A DNA stretch of 64,000 bases from REEB95 sp963810055 (GTDB lineage: Bacteria > Pseudomonadota > Alphaproteobacteria > ATCC43930 > CGMCC-115725): contig CAWEME010000035.1 of NCBI GenBank assembly GCA_963810055.1, positions 124,001-188,000 of the forward strand, written 5' to 3'. The notes under the pieces were generated by a model, which saw only the letters and a program-made list of their open reading frames with translations, made no database searches and was not told where the DNA came from. How positions within the stretch are numbered: position 1 is the stretch's first letter; every line of letters begins with the position of its first letter. Shown here piece by piece: positions 17,079 through 26,872 of this stretch. The position numbers were made by a program, and so were the translations under genes.

Positions 17079-18432
17079 ATGATCACCCTCGCAGAACTGG
17101 CGATGAGCCTTGCGAGCGGCCGCACGACAAGCCGCGCGTTGGTAGAAAATTGTCTCCAGCGCATTTTTGACCCCTCCGGCGAGGGAAAACGCGCGTTCAT
17201 CGCTGTCGACGCCGACAAGGTCAGAGCGGCAGCCGATTTGGCCGATCGGGCTCGCGGGTACGGCTTGATAAGCTCGCCCTATGCCGGGATTCCGATATCG
17301 ATTAAGGATCTTTTCGATATCCGGGGCGAGATCACGCGGGCGGGTTCGAAAATTCTCGACGGGCGCCCGCCCGCCGAGCGCGACGCCACGGTGGTGACCC
17401 ACCTGCGCGCCGCCGGCTTTATCTTGATCGGCCGTACTAACATGCCCGAGTTTGCCTATTCCGGCCTTGGTATCAACCCGCATTACGGCACCCCGCTTAA
17501 TCCCTATGACCGTAAATCCGGCCGGGTTCCCGGAGGCTCGACCTCCGGGGGAGCGGTTTCCGTCGCCGACGGCATGGCGGTCGCGGCACTTGGCTCAGAT
17601 ACCGGCGGTTCATGCCGCATCCCGGCCGCCGTTTGTGGCGTTGTTGGCTTCAAGCCCACCGCCTTCCGGGTGCCCCAGGACGGCGTTATCCCACTTGCCC
17701 CTTCGCTCGAACTCGGTGGGATGGCTGGGCAACAGCGTTCGCTGCTGCATCATTCTCGATGCTCTCTTAAGCGGCGCGAGCGAAGAGGCGCTGGCGCCGC
17801 CCGCGGTCGTTGGTTTGCGGCTGGCGGTGCCGAATCATTACGTCATGGACAAACTCGACACCGCGGTGGCTGATGCGTTCGCCCGCGCCAGCGAAACGCT
17901 TTCGCGCCAGGGCGCAATGATTTTGCGGATCGACACGCCGGAGCTGGCCGAGCTGCCGACCATCAACGCCAAAGGCGGGTTGATGGCAGCCGAAGCCTTC
18001 GCCTGGCACCGGCCACTCCTTGAGCGGCAGGCTGAACATTATGATCCCTGGATTCGGTCTCGCTTAGATATGGGCCGTGCCCAGTCGGCCGTCGACTACC
18101 TTGACACGCTCAAGGCGCGCACCGACCTCATCCGTCGCATGACGGAACGCTTCACCGGTTTCGACGCCGTGATGATGCCCACCACAGCGATCATAGCGCC
18201 CCGCCTTGCCGATGTTGCGGAGCGCGAAGCGTCGATGCGCAACAACATACTGCTTGCCCGCAACACGACAGTCGTCAACTTTCTCGACCGCTGCGCCATC
18301 TCGATTCCCTGTCACAGTCCCGGCGAAGCCCCGGTGGGGCTGATGCTTATGGGCGAGCACGGCAACGACCGCCGTCTGCTGGCGATCGCCGAGGCGGTGG
18401 AAGCGGCGCTCGTGTCACTCCGTAGCCGATAA
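17079..18432 (+). CDS. Amidase (amidase-signature family), one frameshift
   Basis: An amidase-signature enzyme of about 450 residues, split over two frames. The first part holds the catalytic Lys76 (SIKDLFD), the Gly/Ser loop with cis-Ser155 (PGGSTSGGA) and the nucleophile Ser177 (SDTGGSCRIP). The second part continues YLDTLKARTDLIRRM and FDAVMMPTTA. Deleting one A in GAACTC (17709-17714) joins them as PSLDSVGWLGNSV, the family's usual PSLDSVG. The stop at 18430-18432 overlaps the next start (TAATG). It probably hydrolyses an amide in the pathway served by this operon. Confidence 0.8.
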
Positions 18433-19577
18433 TGGCGGCATTCTCTTTCCGATCGTGTTCGCTGCCGCCGCAGGCGGTAGCGCTCCGGGAGGAAGTTCGC
18501 GCCTTCCTCCGGGAGAATTCGGCAAACTGGACCCCAGCCGACAGGGCCCGCTCGTGGGATGGCTTCGATCCTGAATTCAGCCGCAAGGTCGGGGCGAAGG
18601 GCTGGATCGGCATGACCTGGCCCAAGAAGTACGGCGGTGGTGAACGGTCGGCGCTGGAACGCTTTGTCGTCCTCGAGGAAATGCTCTTCGCCGGCGCGCC
18701 CGTCATGGCACATTGGTTTGCCGACCGGCAAAGCGGTCCCGTGCTGCTCAAGTTCGGCACGGAGCGCCACCGACAGGAGATACTGCCGCGTGTCGCCCGG
18801 GGCGAACTGTGTTTTTGCATCGGTCTCAGCGAACCGGATGCCGGCTCGGACATGGCGGCGATCCGCAGCCGGGCGCGCAAGGTCGATGGTGGCTGGTGCC
18901 TCGACGGCGCAAAGCTATGGACGACGATCGCACACCACGCCCATTACATGATTGCCCTGGTGCGCACTAGTGGCCAACCAGGCGATCGCCACAAAGGATT
19001 GTCGCAGCTCCTGGTGGACTTGTCACGGCCGGGAGTGACCGTGCGGCCCATCACCAGCATAACCGGCGAAAAGCATTTCAACGAGGTGGCCTTCGCGGAC
19101 GTCTTTATCCCGGATGACGACCTGCTGGGACAGGAAGGCCAGGGCTGGAACCAGGCCATGGCGGAACTGGCCTATGAGCGTAGCGGGCCGGAGAGGTTTC
19201 TCTCCAGCATCCAGGCGCTGGTCGAGCTGATACGGGTCGTGTCGGCGGACCCTACGCTGGAAGCGGCGGCGGTCGTCGGGCGGCTGGTCGCTCAGCTGGT
19301 GACGCTGCGCAAGATGTCATTATCCGTCGCCGGCATGCTCGATGCAAACGAGAACCCGGCCGTCGAGGCTTGCGTCGTCAAGGACCTGGGCGCCGACTTC
19401 GAGCAGTCGTTACCAGAAGCCGTTCAGTCTTTGCTGGGTGTCGATCACGATCCCGACGGGTCGAACCTCCAGAAAGTGATGGCGCATCTGGTCAGGATGG
19501 CGCCCGCTTTTTCGTTGCGGGGCGGAACGCGGGAAATTCTGCGGGGAATTATTGCTCGCGGGCTCGGCCTCCGATGA
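18432..19577 (+). CDS. Acyl-CoA dehydrogenase, subunit 1
   Basis: 381 residues with the acyl-CoA dehydrogenase fold: an N-terminal helical domain, the FAD/substrate segment CIGLSEPDAGSDMAAIR, the strand WCLDGAKLWTTIAHHAHYMI and a C-terminal helical bundle ending RGGTREILRGIIARGLGL. It overlaps the amidase stop (TAATG) and the following dehydrogenase (ATGA). The tandem arrangement with a diverged second copy fits a heteromeric enzyme like those acting on bulky ring-derived CoA esters. Confidence 0.9.
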   Translation: MAAFSFRSCSLPPQAVALREEVRAFLRENSANWTPADRARSWDGFDPEFSRKVGAKGWIGMTWPKKYGGGERSALERFVVLEEMLFAGAPVMAHWFADRQSGPVLLKFGTERHRQEILPRVARGELCFCIGLSEPDAGSDMAAIRSRARKVDGGWCLDGAKLWTTIAHHAHYMIALVRTSGQPGDRHKGLSQLLVDLSRPGVTVRPITSITGEKHFNEVAFADVFIPDDDLLGQEGQGWNQAMAELAYERSGPERFLSSIQALVELIRVVSADPTLEAAAVVGRLVAQLVTLRKMSLSVAGMLDANENPAVEACVVKDLGADFEQSLPEAVQSLLGVDHDPDGSNLQKVMAHLVRMAPAFSLRGGTREILRGIIARGLGLR

Positions 19578-20629
19578 ACGAGACGCCGCTGCTCCTGGCG
19601 GACATGGTTGACCGCCTGTTCACCGACCACGTCACGCCGTCCCTCCTCGCCTCCGTCGAGGCCGGCCAATGGCCGCAGAGCCTGTGGAGCTTGGTCGAGG
19701 AACAAGGGCTGACCCGCCCCTTGGTGCCGGAAGAGCGCGGCGGAATGGCCGCCACCTGGCATGACGCCTATGTCATCCTGCGCGCCGTCGGCCGTCATTG
19801 CGTCCCGCTCCCCTTGCCCGAGACGATTGCCGCAAGCTGGCTGCTGGCCTTGGCGGGTCTTGAGCCGCCGGACGGTCCGGCGACCCTGGCAGTCGTGGGC
19901 CCTGCAAGCCCATTGACCATTGCCGGCTCTGCGCAAGACCGGCGATTGATCGGGGTCCTTCGCCACGTCCCGTGGGGCCGTGCCGTGGAAACTATCGTAA
20001 CGCTGATCCGGGAAGGAGACGGAACGCTGGTCGTCAAGATTCCCCGCCGGGAAGCGGCCGTCCGTCCCGGAATAAACCTCGCGGGGGAATTTCGCGATAC
20101 CCTTTCATTCAATGACCATCCGGTCGAGATATCGCCGATTCCCCTCGCCTGGGACTCCAACAACATCGAAACCATAGGCGCGCTGCTGCGCAGCGCCCAG
20201 ATGGGCGGCGCGCTCTCTGATCTGGTCGAGCGCTCAGCGGGTTACGCCCAAGAGAGGCAGCAATTCGGCCGTCCGATCAGCAAATACCAGGCAATCCAGC
20301 ATCACCTGGCGGTTCTCGCAGCCGAAGCAGCGGCCGCCGAAGTGGCAGCCGAAGCGGCATTCCTGGCGGCGGATCAAGGCGACCCCTCTTTCCCTATCGC
20401 CGTCGCGAAGGTTCGCGCCGGCCAGGCCGTTGCCCACGCCGTCGGTCTTGCGCATCAGATCCATGGCGCCATTGGCTTTACGATGGAGCATCCTTTGCAA
20501 TGGCGAACACGGCGCCTGCTCTCCTGGCGGACGGAGTTCGGCGGCGACCGCCAATGGGCCGTTTTCATAGGAGAGCGCGTGCTCGAATGGGGAGCCGACG
20601 GCTTCTGGCCGCGGCTGACGACGCTTTAG
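19574..20629 (+). CDS. Acyl-CoA dehydrogenase, subunit 2 (diverged)
   Basis: 351 residues from ATG 19574, which overlaps the previous stop (ATGA). It keeps the C-terminal helical-bundle signature QERQQFGRPISKYQAIQHHLA and HQIHGAIGFTMEHPLQWRTR. The N-terminal half is diverged and lacks the SEPxAGSD FAD motif seen in its partner, so it probably serves as the second subunit of a heterotetramer rather than acting alone. Translational coupling supports a fixed ratio with the first subunit. Confidence 0.88.
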   Translation: MNETPLLLADMVDRLFTDHVTPSLLASVEAGQWPQSLWSLVEEQGLTRPLVPEERGGMAATWHDAYVILRAVGRHCVPLPLPETIAASWLLALAGLEPPDGPATLAVVGPASPLTIAGSAQDRRLIGVLRHVPWGRAVETIVTLIREGDGTLVVKIPRREAAVRPGINLAGEFRDTLSFNDHPVEISPIPLAWDSNNIETIGALLRSAQMGGALSDLVERSAGYAQERQQFGRPISKYQAIQHHLAVLAAEAAAAEVAAEAAFLAADQGDPSFPIAVAKVRAGQAVAHAVGLAHQIHGAIGFTMEHPLQWRTRRLLSWRTEFGGDRQWAVFIGERVLEWGADGFWPRLTTL

Positions 20630-20680
20630 GTAGAGTCCCTACTTTCTTTGTTATCAACCGCGGAAGGACCCAGGAAGGCC

Positions 20681-21475
20681 ATGGCCCCGTTTCTTGAATA
20701 CGAACAGTCGGACGGCATCGTCGTTCTAACCATGAACCGCCCGAACGAACGCAACGCCCTCACCGATGACAGCCAATTTGACGAATTCGTCGAGGTCTGC
20801 CGCACCCTGAACAAGGACAAGGGGGTCCGCGTCGTCATACTGACCGGACGCGGCAGCGCCTTCTGCGCCGGCGGCAACATAAAGGACATGAAAGATCGGA
20901 CCGGGATGTTCGCCGGGTCACCGGTAGAGATCAGGGCCAATTACCGCGAGGGGATTCAGCGTATCCCGCTGGCGCTCTACAATCTTGAGGTGCCAACGAT
21001 CGCCGCCGTCAACGGTCCGGCCATCGGGGCGGGCTGTGATCTCGCCTGCATGTGCGATATCCGCATCGCCTCCGAGGAAGCCAGTTTTGCCGAATCCTTC
21101 GTGAAGGTGGGAATCGTTCCCGGGGATGGCGGAGCGTGGTTGCTGCAGCGGGCGGTCGGTTTTTCAAAAGCCTGTGAAATGGCCTTTACCGGCGATTCGA
21201 TCGGCGCGCAGGAGGCCCTCACCTGCGGCTTGGTCTTGCGCGTTGTTCCGGCGGCGACATTGATGGCCGAGGCGCGGGACTTGGCGGCGCGCATAGCAGT
21301 CAACCCCTCGGCGGTGCTGCGCATGACCAAGCGCCTGATCCGCGAAGCGCAACATTCGCGCCTCGACACCATCCTGGAAATGTCAGCCGCCTTCCAGGCC
21401 TTGGCGCATCATACCGAGGAACATGCCGATCGGGTGGAGAAGCTGTATGCAAAACTGTCGCGCAAGAAAACCTGA
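20681..21475 (+). CDS. Enoyl-CoA hydratase/isomerase
   Basis: 264 residues from ATG 20681, behind AGGAAGG. It has the crotonase fold with both oxyanion-hole regions, GSAFCAGGNIKDM and GPAIGAGCDLACMCDIRIA, and the catalytic-loop segment SFVKVGIVPGDGGAWLL, where Asp follows the Gly. It should hydrate the double bond made by the two dehydrogenases just upstream. It is the last gene of the operon; the next gene converges on it. Confidence 0.9.
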   Translation: MAPFLEYEQSDGIVVLTMNRPNERNALTDDSQFDEFVEVCRTLNKDKGVRVVILTGRGSAFCAGGNIKDMKDRTGMFAGSPVEIRANYREGIQRIPLALYNLEVPTIAAVNGPAIGAGCDLACMCDIRIASEEASFAESFVKVGIVPGDGGAWLLQRAVGFSKACEMAFTGDSIGAQEALTCGLVLRVVPAATLMAEARDLAARIAVNPSAVLRMTKRLIREAQHSRLDTILEMSAAFQALAHHTEEHADRVEKLYAKLSRKKT

Positions 21476-21547
21476 ACCGGCGAAGAAATAAGCCCAAGAC
21501 CGGCCCGCCGTGAATTACCCAAACCCGGCTTTACTCCGGGCTCTTGC

Positions 21548-22384
21548 TCACGACTCGAATTCCTTCTCCAGCTCGCCGAGATCGGGTGCGACCTCGCCAG
21601 CAGCAGGCCGGTAGGGTCGCCGATCTCCGCGGTAAAGAACGCCGATGTTGAAGCCGTCGTCGGTCATGAGGCGGCGCGCGGCCTTTCCCGCATCGTTGGT
21701 CGCCGCGATCGGCGCCGGATGGACGAGGTTCTTCCACTCCTTCTGTTCGGGGCGCAAGGTGAGGCACGGGCTTAAAATCTCGATGAAGGAGAAGCCGGGG
21801 TGGCGAATCGCTTCGACGAGCATGCTTGCGGTTTCTTTGGGATCGTCGGCAAAGGCGCGAGCGATGAAGTTCGCTCCAGAAGCGAGCGCGATAACGAGCG
21901 GATGGAACGGCCGCAATCCCGTTCCGCCGGGCGACAAGGCGGTATCGTAATCGGGCTCCGTCGTCGGTGATGGTTGGCCCTTGGTCATCCCGTAAATGTG
22001 ATTGTCCATCACAACATAGGTCATGTCGACATTGCGCCGGCAGGCGTGAAGGAAGTGATTGCCGCCGATCGAGTAGCCGTCGCCATCGCCGCTGGCGACG
22101 ACGACGGTCAGATCCGGTCGGGCGACTTTCAATCCAGTGGCGAGCGCGAGCGAACGGCCGTGTACGCCGTGAAAGCCATAACAGTTCGTATAGGTGGGAA
22201 TGCGCGAGGAGCAGCCGATGCCGGACACCACCGCGATCTGCTCGGGCGGCTGGCCGAGCTGCGTGAAGGCCCGCGTAAATGCCGCCAGTACGGCATAATC
22301 GCCGCAGCCTGGACACCAGACCGGTTTAACCTCCGATTTGTAGTCGGCGGGCTTGTAAGCAAGAGGCGTTGGGGGGGCCAACAT
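21548..22384 (-). CDS. 2-oxoacid:ferredoxin oxidoreductase beta subunit (KorB-like)
   Basis: 278 residues with KorB features: CPGCG (Cys24, Cys27), GIGCSSR (Cys58) and a further Cys near 204, which together bind a 4Fe-4S cluster. The TPP/Mg motif is GDGDGYSIGGNHFLHACRRN followed by VMDN. Such beta subunits bind thiamine diphosphate and pass electrons to ferredoxin during oxidative decarboxylation of a 2-oxoacid to an acyl-CoA. Its start overlaps the stop of the gamma-alpha fusion gene upstream, making the two an enzyme pair. Last gene of a four-gene operon. Confidence 0.9.
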   Translation of the reverse strand: MLAPPTPLAYKPADYKSEVKPVWCPGCGDYAVLAAFTRAFTQLGQPPEQIAVVSGIGCSSRIPTYTNCYGFHGVHGRSLALATGLKVARPDLTVVVASGDGDGYSIGGNHFLHACRRNVDMTYVVMDNHIYGMTKGQPSPTTEPDYDTALSPGGTGLRPFHPLVIALASGANFIARAFADDPKETASMLVEAIRHPGFSFIEILSPCLTLRPEQKEWKNLVHPAPIAATNDAGKAARRLMTDDGFNIGVLYRGDRRPYRPAAGEVAPDLGELEKEFES

Positions 22385-24105
22385 CAGAACCTCCGTTCCA
22401 TGATCGCGCGATGAATTTCGCCGGGCCGGATCGGCAAGGGTCCGGGGCGGTGCAGCACCTGCACGTCGCCGGGCAGTTCGTAATATGCCTTGAGATAGTG
22501 ATGGAATTGCGCGCTATGGCTTTGTTCGACGACGAGCACACGCTTGCTGCCCTCAAGCGCCGCGGCGAATTGCTCTGAACGGATGGGCCAGAGCAGCCGT
22601 GGTGCCACCAGACGTGCCCTCACGCCGTCATCTTTCGCGCGTGCGATCGCCTCGCGAACCGTGCCGGTCAGTGAGCCCCAGGCGATGACCGCCAGCTCGC
22701 CGTCGCCTTCCACAGTCGCCCAATGGTCGCCGTAGTTGAAGCTGTTGAGCTTATCGCAACGCTTGTCGAGCTGGGCGCCATGTTCCGCGGCGCCGCTTGT
22801 TGGCACGCCGCGCTCGGTATGCGTCAGTCCATCGGCGGTGTATTGGCCGCCGGAGGTGCCCGGAATCGCCATCGGCGAGATGCCCGAACCGCCGAGCGCA
22901 TAGCGCTTGTAGGGCACGGCGCATTCCGCTGCCTTCAGCCGCTGGCCGATGAAGGCGACATCCGCTGGGCGTTCGATCGCGACGCGCGCCTGTCCGAGGA
23001 ACTGGTCTGACAACACAATGGCCGGCGCCTGCAGCGCTTCGGCAAGATGGGCGGCCCATTGCGTGGTGAATATGCAATCACCGACCGATTGCGGCGCCAG
23101 CACGAGACGGGGAGCGTCGCCGTGGAATCCGTACACCGCGAGGTTGAGATCGGCCTGTTCGGATTTCGTGGGAATGCCGGTCGAAGGCCCCCCACGCATC
23201 ACGTCGATCACCACGATAGGAATCTCGGCCGCGGTGGCAAGGCCGAGCGCTTCGATCATCAGCGACAGTCCGGGTCCCGAGGTTGCGGTCAGTGCCGGCT
23301 TTCCGCCATAGGAAGCGCCAATGATCATATTGATCGAGGCGAGTTCATCCTCGGCTTGAAGCAATACGCCGCCGAACTTGGTGAGATTGGGCGCCAACCA
23401 TTCGAGAATTTCCGTGGCCGGTGTGATCGGATAGGCCGCCGCGAAGCGGATGCCGCCGCGCATCGCCCCGAGACCCGTCGCCTGGTTGCCGGAAATCAGC
23501 CACCGCTTGCCGGCTTTTGGCTTCGGCTTCACCAGGCGCTTTCCAAAGTCGATCTCACCGGCAGCCTCGAAACCCACCGCGAGCGCATCTAGGCTCGCCG
23601 TGACCGCCTTGGATCCCTTGCTTCCCAAGCGCTTCTCGACCAGGTTCGAAAGGACCGCCTTGCCTAAGCCGAGGAGTTTGGCGGCAATACCGAGCGCGAT
23701 CATGTTGGCGCGTCCATCGGGTATCGCCTTCGCCATGGCCTCCAGGGGAATTTCGACCAACCGCGCGCCCGAAGCGGCAATATTCGGCGGCGCGGCGCCG
23801 CCCCGCGGATTCCCGATCACCAGAGTTTGCGGTCCGAGCGGAATTTCAGCGTCGAACCGGTCAGCATTGAGCCAGTCGATCGCGATAAAAAGATCGAATC
23901 GGTCGGACAGACATTCAATCGGATGCGTCGCCAGACAAATCAGCGCTGCGGCTTCCCCGCCGCGGATCTGCGGACCCACGGTGCGCGTCAAAAAACCCCG
24001 CCATCCGGCTGTGCTCGCGGCTTCGAGAAGAAAGTCGCCCGTCGTCAGCGCCCCCGCGCCGCCACTGCCGACGATCGCAATCGAAATGCTTGTCATATCG
24101 TCCAT
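22384..24105 (-). CDS. 2-oxoacid:ferredoxin oxidoreductase, fused gamma-alpha subunit (KorA-like)
   Basis: 573 residues. The N-terminal about 190 are the gamma domain (IAIVGSGGAGALTTGDFLLE, with VGPQIRGGEAA). The rest is the alpha/pyrimidine domain with AAYPITPATEILEWLA, then ASINMIIGASYGGKPALTAT and SGPGLSLM. This gamma-alpha fusion is the normal KorA layout of bacterial 2-oxoglutarate-type enzymes. It partners the KorB-like subunit encoded directly after it. The substrate is not predictable. Confidence 0.9.
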   Translation of the reverse strand: MDDMTSISIAIVGSGGAGALTTGDFLLEAASTAGWRGFLTRTVGPQIRGGEAAALICLATHPIECLSDRFDLFIAIDWLNADRFDAEIPLGPQTLVIGNPRGGAAPPNIAASGARLVEIPLEAMAKAIPDGRANMIALGIAAKLLGLGKAVLSNLVEKRLGSKGSKAVTASLDALAVGFEAAGEIDFGKRLVKPKPKAGKRWLISGNQATGLGAMRGGIRFAAAYPITPATEILEWLAPNLTKFGGVLLQAEDELASINMIIGASYGGKPALTATSGPGLSLMIEALGLATAAEIPIVVIDVMRGGPSTGIPTKSEQADLNLAVYGFHGDAPRLVLAPQSVGDCIFTTQWAAHLAEALQAPAIVLSDQFLGQARVAIERPADVAFIGQRLKAAECAVPYKRYALGGSGISPMAIPGTSGGQYTADGLTHTERGVPTSGAAEHGAQLDKRCDKLNSFNYGDHWATVEGDGELAVIAWGSLTGTVREAIARAKDDGVRARLVAPRLLWPIRSEQFAAALEGSKRVLVVEQSHSAQFHHYLKAYYELPGDVQVLHRPGPLPIRPGEIHRAIMERRF

Positions 24106-24125
24106 GGGCTTCCCCGTGTGGGGGT

Positions 24126-25496
24126 TTAGTTTACAGGCGAATGAATGATGCTCTCCGATTGCGCGATGGCCGCGATAGCCGCGATACCTGCCTCTATGGC
24201 ACGCTGGTTCAACGTGGCTACCTCCGTTTTCTGAAAGATCGACGTGGCCATTTCATGGGCTCGCGGATTGAAGAGACCCATCTTTTGCAGAAGAACCGAG
24301 AGAGCAAGAGCAACAGCGGAACGCCGGTCGACTTTACTGGCGGCCTTCACAAATGGAAGGCGTAGGACGCGAGCCTTCGTTTCGGGCAGATCGAGACTGT
24401 CATCGGCAAGAACCATGCTGGTTGCGGGTAAGTCACGTATCTGCTCGCGGACCTTTTTTAGTCCATCGACCGAAAGAACCAGGATGTAATCGGGAACATC
24501 GATCCCGGTGTACTCGATCTCATCAGGGCTCAGGACGATCTCCGAGATCGAATGGCCGGTCATTACGGTGACCGGAAAATCATCCTTCTGGGTCGCCTTA
24601 AGCCCGGCCAAGATCGCCGCTTTGGCGAAGACGGTGGCGCTCGATTGAATTTTTTCGCCGGCGCTGCCCGCGATCACGATGCTCGTCTGGTGATGCACAT
24701 TATGGTCGAAGCTGACCGTGATCTCCTGGGCTTCGCGCGGCGACGCGTTATTCGCCTTTGCCAGCTCGCGATAACGCGCGCCGAATTCCGGGCGCGCCTT
24801 GTCAACGAGCAGGCCGGTGACAAAACCGCACTGTTTGATCTGATCGTATATGTCCTTCTTTTTGATGTGATTGCGCGGAACATAGTAAGCCGTGCAAAGT
24901 TCCCAGACGTCGAGCATCGCAAAGCCTGGGTGGCGAATGGCCGTCGCCATCCGCTCGGGCAGATCCTTGTCAAAGCCGGTCCCGCGATAGGCCCAAGAAG
25001 CGCCGGCTGCGATTACGGCCCCGCAAATATCGATCGGAGCCTCCAGGTTTCCATATGGCGTCGTCGATGTCAGCCGCTCGAACGGCGTCGTGACGGAATG
25101 TTGGCCGCCGGTCATCCCATAATTGAAATTGTTTGCTACGATTAAAGTAATGTCGATATTGCGCCGGGCAGCGTTCAGAAGATGCGTTCCGCCAATGCCG
25201 CATCCGCCGTCCCCGATCAAGACGATGACGGTAAGCTCGGGACGCGCAAGCTTGATGCCGCTCGCATAGGTAAGGGAACGGCCATGCAGTCCATGAAAAG
25301 CGTTCGTGACGAAATATTGATCCGCCAAGCCGATGCAGCCGATGTCGGTTACGATGACTACTTTTTCGGGCGGCAGTTGTAGCTGAACCAAGGCTGCGTC
25401 GAGTGTCTTGATAAGCTGGGCATGGCCGCAGCCCGGACAGAAAGGCAAGGAGTTGGCTGTGTCCGACAAATAGGTTCCGATAGCTTCTGCAGTCAC
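24126..25496 (-). CDS. 2-oxoacid:ferredoxin oxidoreductase, fused beta-gamma subunit
   Basis: 456 residues. The N-terminal about 270 are a TPP-binding beta subunit (FCPGCGHAQ, DIGCIGLADQ, GDGGCGIGGTHLLNAARRN). From about 275 it continues as a gamma domain (TSIVIAGSAGEKIQSSATVF). This beta-gamma fusion differs from the KorAB pair next door, so the operon encodes two distinct enzyme complexes. The start overlaps the stop of the alpha subunit upstream. The gamma domain lacks the strict GxGGQG motif (it has AGSAGEK). Confidence 0.88.
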   Translation of the reverse strand: MTAEAIGTYLSDTANSLPFCPGCGHAQLIKTLDAALVQLQLPPEKVVIVTDIGCIGLADQYFVTNAFHGLHGRSLTYASGIKLARPELTVIVLIGDGGCGIGGTHLLNAARRNIDITLIVANNFNYGMTGGQHSVTTPFERLTSTTPYGNLEAPIDICGAVIAAGASWAYRGTGFDKDLPERMATAIRHPGFAMLDVWELCTAYYVPRNHIKKKDIYDQIKQCGFVTGLLVDKARPEFGARYRELAKANNASPREAQEITVSFDHNVHHQTSIVIAGSAGEKIQSSATVFAKAAILAGLKATQKDDFPVTVMTGHSISEIVLSPDEIEYTGIDVPDYILVLSVDGLKKVREQIRDLPATSMVLADDSLDLPETKARVLRLPFVKAASKVDRRSAVALALSVLLQKMGLFNPRAHEMATSIFQKTEVATLNQRAIEAGIAAIAAIAQSESIIHSPVN

Positions 25497-26626
25497 AGTA
25501 GGCCTCCCTGCTCAAGGATCTCGCGGTCGGATATCAACGTGGTATCCATCTTGTTGATCCTCACCACCGCAATGGATTGACGCGTCAGGCGTTCGATTTC
25601 CTGGACGTACTGTCCCATGTTCATCTCCGGCACGATGACCTTGCGCACGTTCCGGAGCGCCTTCTGGATCGCTTGGCTCGGAACGGGATAAAGCGTCTGC
25701 AACACAAGTGACGAGATTTTCACTCCCGCCGCCCGTGCCCGCCGGACCGCGACGGCAACGGAGCGTGAGACTATGCCGTAACTGATCACCAGCGTCTCGG
25801 CCCCGTCCTGGAGATCCTCCTTCACCAGGGCGATTTCGTCGGCTGCCGCCTCCACCTTGGCCATGTAATGATCGATCATTTCCTGGATGACGGCGGGGTT
25901 GGTAACCATGAAGCCAGCTTTGTCGTGGGTTGATGTTGTGTAACGCACGATTTTCTCACCCCCGAAGTCAGCGATCGGCGGAACCTCGTCTGGCGCCTTG
26001 AATTCATAGGGCAGGTAACGCGTTCCTCCATCTGGCTGGCACCGCTCGACCAAAGGCGGCAGTTCGATGGCCTTGAGATCGACGGTTTCCCGGGTCAATC
26101 CGAGTTCCTTGTTGCTCAGCACGATCACAGGCACCCGGAATTGCTCTGCGAGGTTGAAGGCCCGGTATGTGAGCTCATAGGTCTCGGCCACGCTGGCCGG
26201 ACTCAGCACAATGAGTGGCATCCCCCCCGACGTGCCCCAGCGTGCGAAAAGAATATCTCCCTCCGCGCCTTTGGTCGCCGCACCCGTCGCCGGGCCTTGA
26301 CGCTGCACGATGACGATCACGATGGGGGTCTCGCCGATGATGGCGAGCCCAAGGTTCTCGCTATAGAGGCTGAGGCCTGGTCCGCTCGTGGCGGTCAGCG
26401 CCCTGCTCCCGGCCATCGAGGCGCCGATGCACAATCCAATCGAAGCAATCTCGTCTTCCGCTTGCAGGCCGACGCCCCCCGTCTGCCACAACATCTTCAG
26501 CATTCCGTCCAAGATTGAGGACGAGGGCGTGATCGGATATCCGGCGAAGAAACTGCATTTCGCGCGCTCGGCCGCGCGAACGACGGCCTGGTTCCCATCG
26601 AGAAATTCAAGACCCATGCCCTTCAC
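25493..26626 (-). CDS. 2-oxoacid:ferredoxin oxidoreductase alpha subunit
   Basis: 377 residues. It starts GMGLEFLDGNQAVVRAAERA and carries the substrate-domain motifs FFAGYPITPSSSILDGML and EDEIASIGLCIGASMAG, typical of stand-alone alpha subunits of 2-oxoacid or phenylglyoxylate-type ferredoxin oxidoreductases. It overlaps the beta-gamma gene by four bases and is the first gene of the operon, 94 bases downstream of an AGTATACT operator. With the beta-gamma protein it makes one complete enzyme. Confidence 0.9.
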   Translation of the reverse strand: MKGMGLEFLDGNQAVVRAAERAKCSFFAGYPITPSSSILDGMLKMLWQTGGVGLQAEDEIASIGLCIGASMAGSRALTATSGPGLSLYSENLGLAIIGETPIVIVIVQRQGPATGAATKGAEGDILFARWGTSGGMPLIVLSPASVAETYELTYRAFNLAEQFRVPVIVLSNKELGLTRETVDLKAIELPPLVERCQPDGGTRYLPYEFKAPDEVPPIADFGGEKIVRYTTSTHDKAGFMVTNPAVIQEMIDHYMAKVEAAADEIALVKEDLQDGAETLVISYGIVSRSVAVAVRRARAAGVKISSLVLQTLYPVPSQAIQKALRNVRKVIVPEMNMGQYVQEIERLTRQSIAVVRINKMDTTLISDREILEQGGLL

Positions 26627-26717
26627 TTTCTTGCTTTAAGAGCAGTGTTTGCTTTGCCTGCCGTTTTTTTTACCGGGTCGGCCAAGGGACGGAATATCGG
26701 CGACGCGGTCTATCTTG

Positions 26718-26746
26718 TAAGTATACTGAGTTTCTTTCCCTGTCAA
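26718..26746 (-). promoter_or_regulatory. Promoter with AGTATACT operator for the oxidoreductase operon
   Basis: Minus-strand TTGACA (26741-26746) is followed, after 15 or 17 bases, by TATACT (26720-26725) or TACTTA (26718-26723). A perfect AGTATACT palindrome lies at 26720-26727 within ACTCAGTATACTTAC, covering the -10 region. Confidence 0.7.
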
Positions 26747-26872
26747 TAACTATCCCCGTCACGGACCCTTGGTGTGTCAGGCCCGGCTTCTACGCGCGCG
26801 GAGGATCGGCACGCCGGAACCGTTTCGGATGCTGCCTTTCGGTTTTCGGATATGCCAGCAGAAGACTGACGT

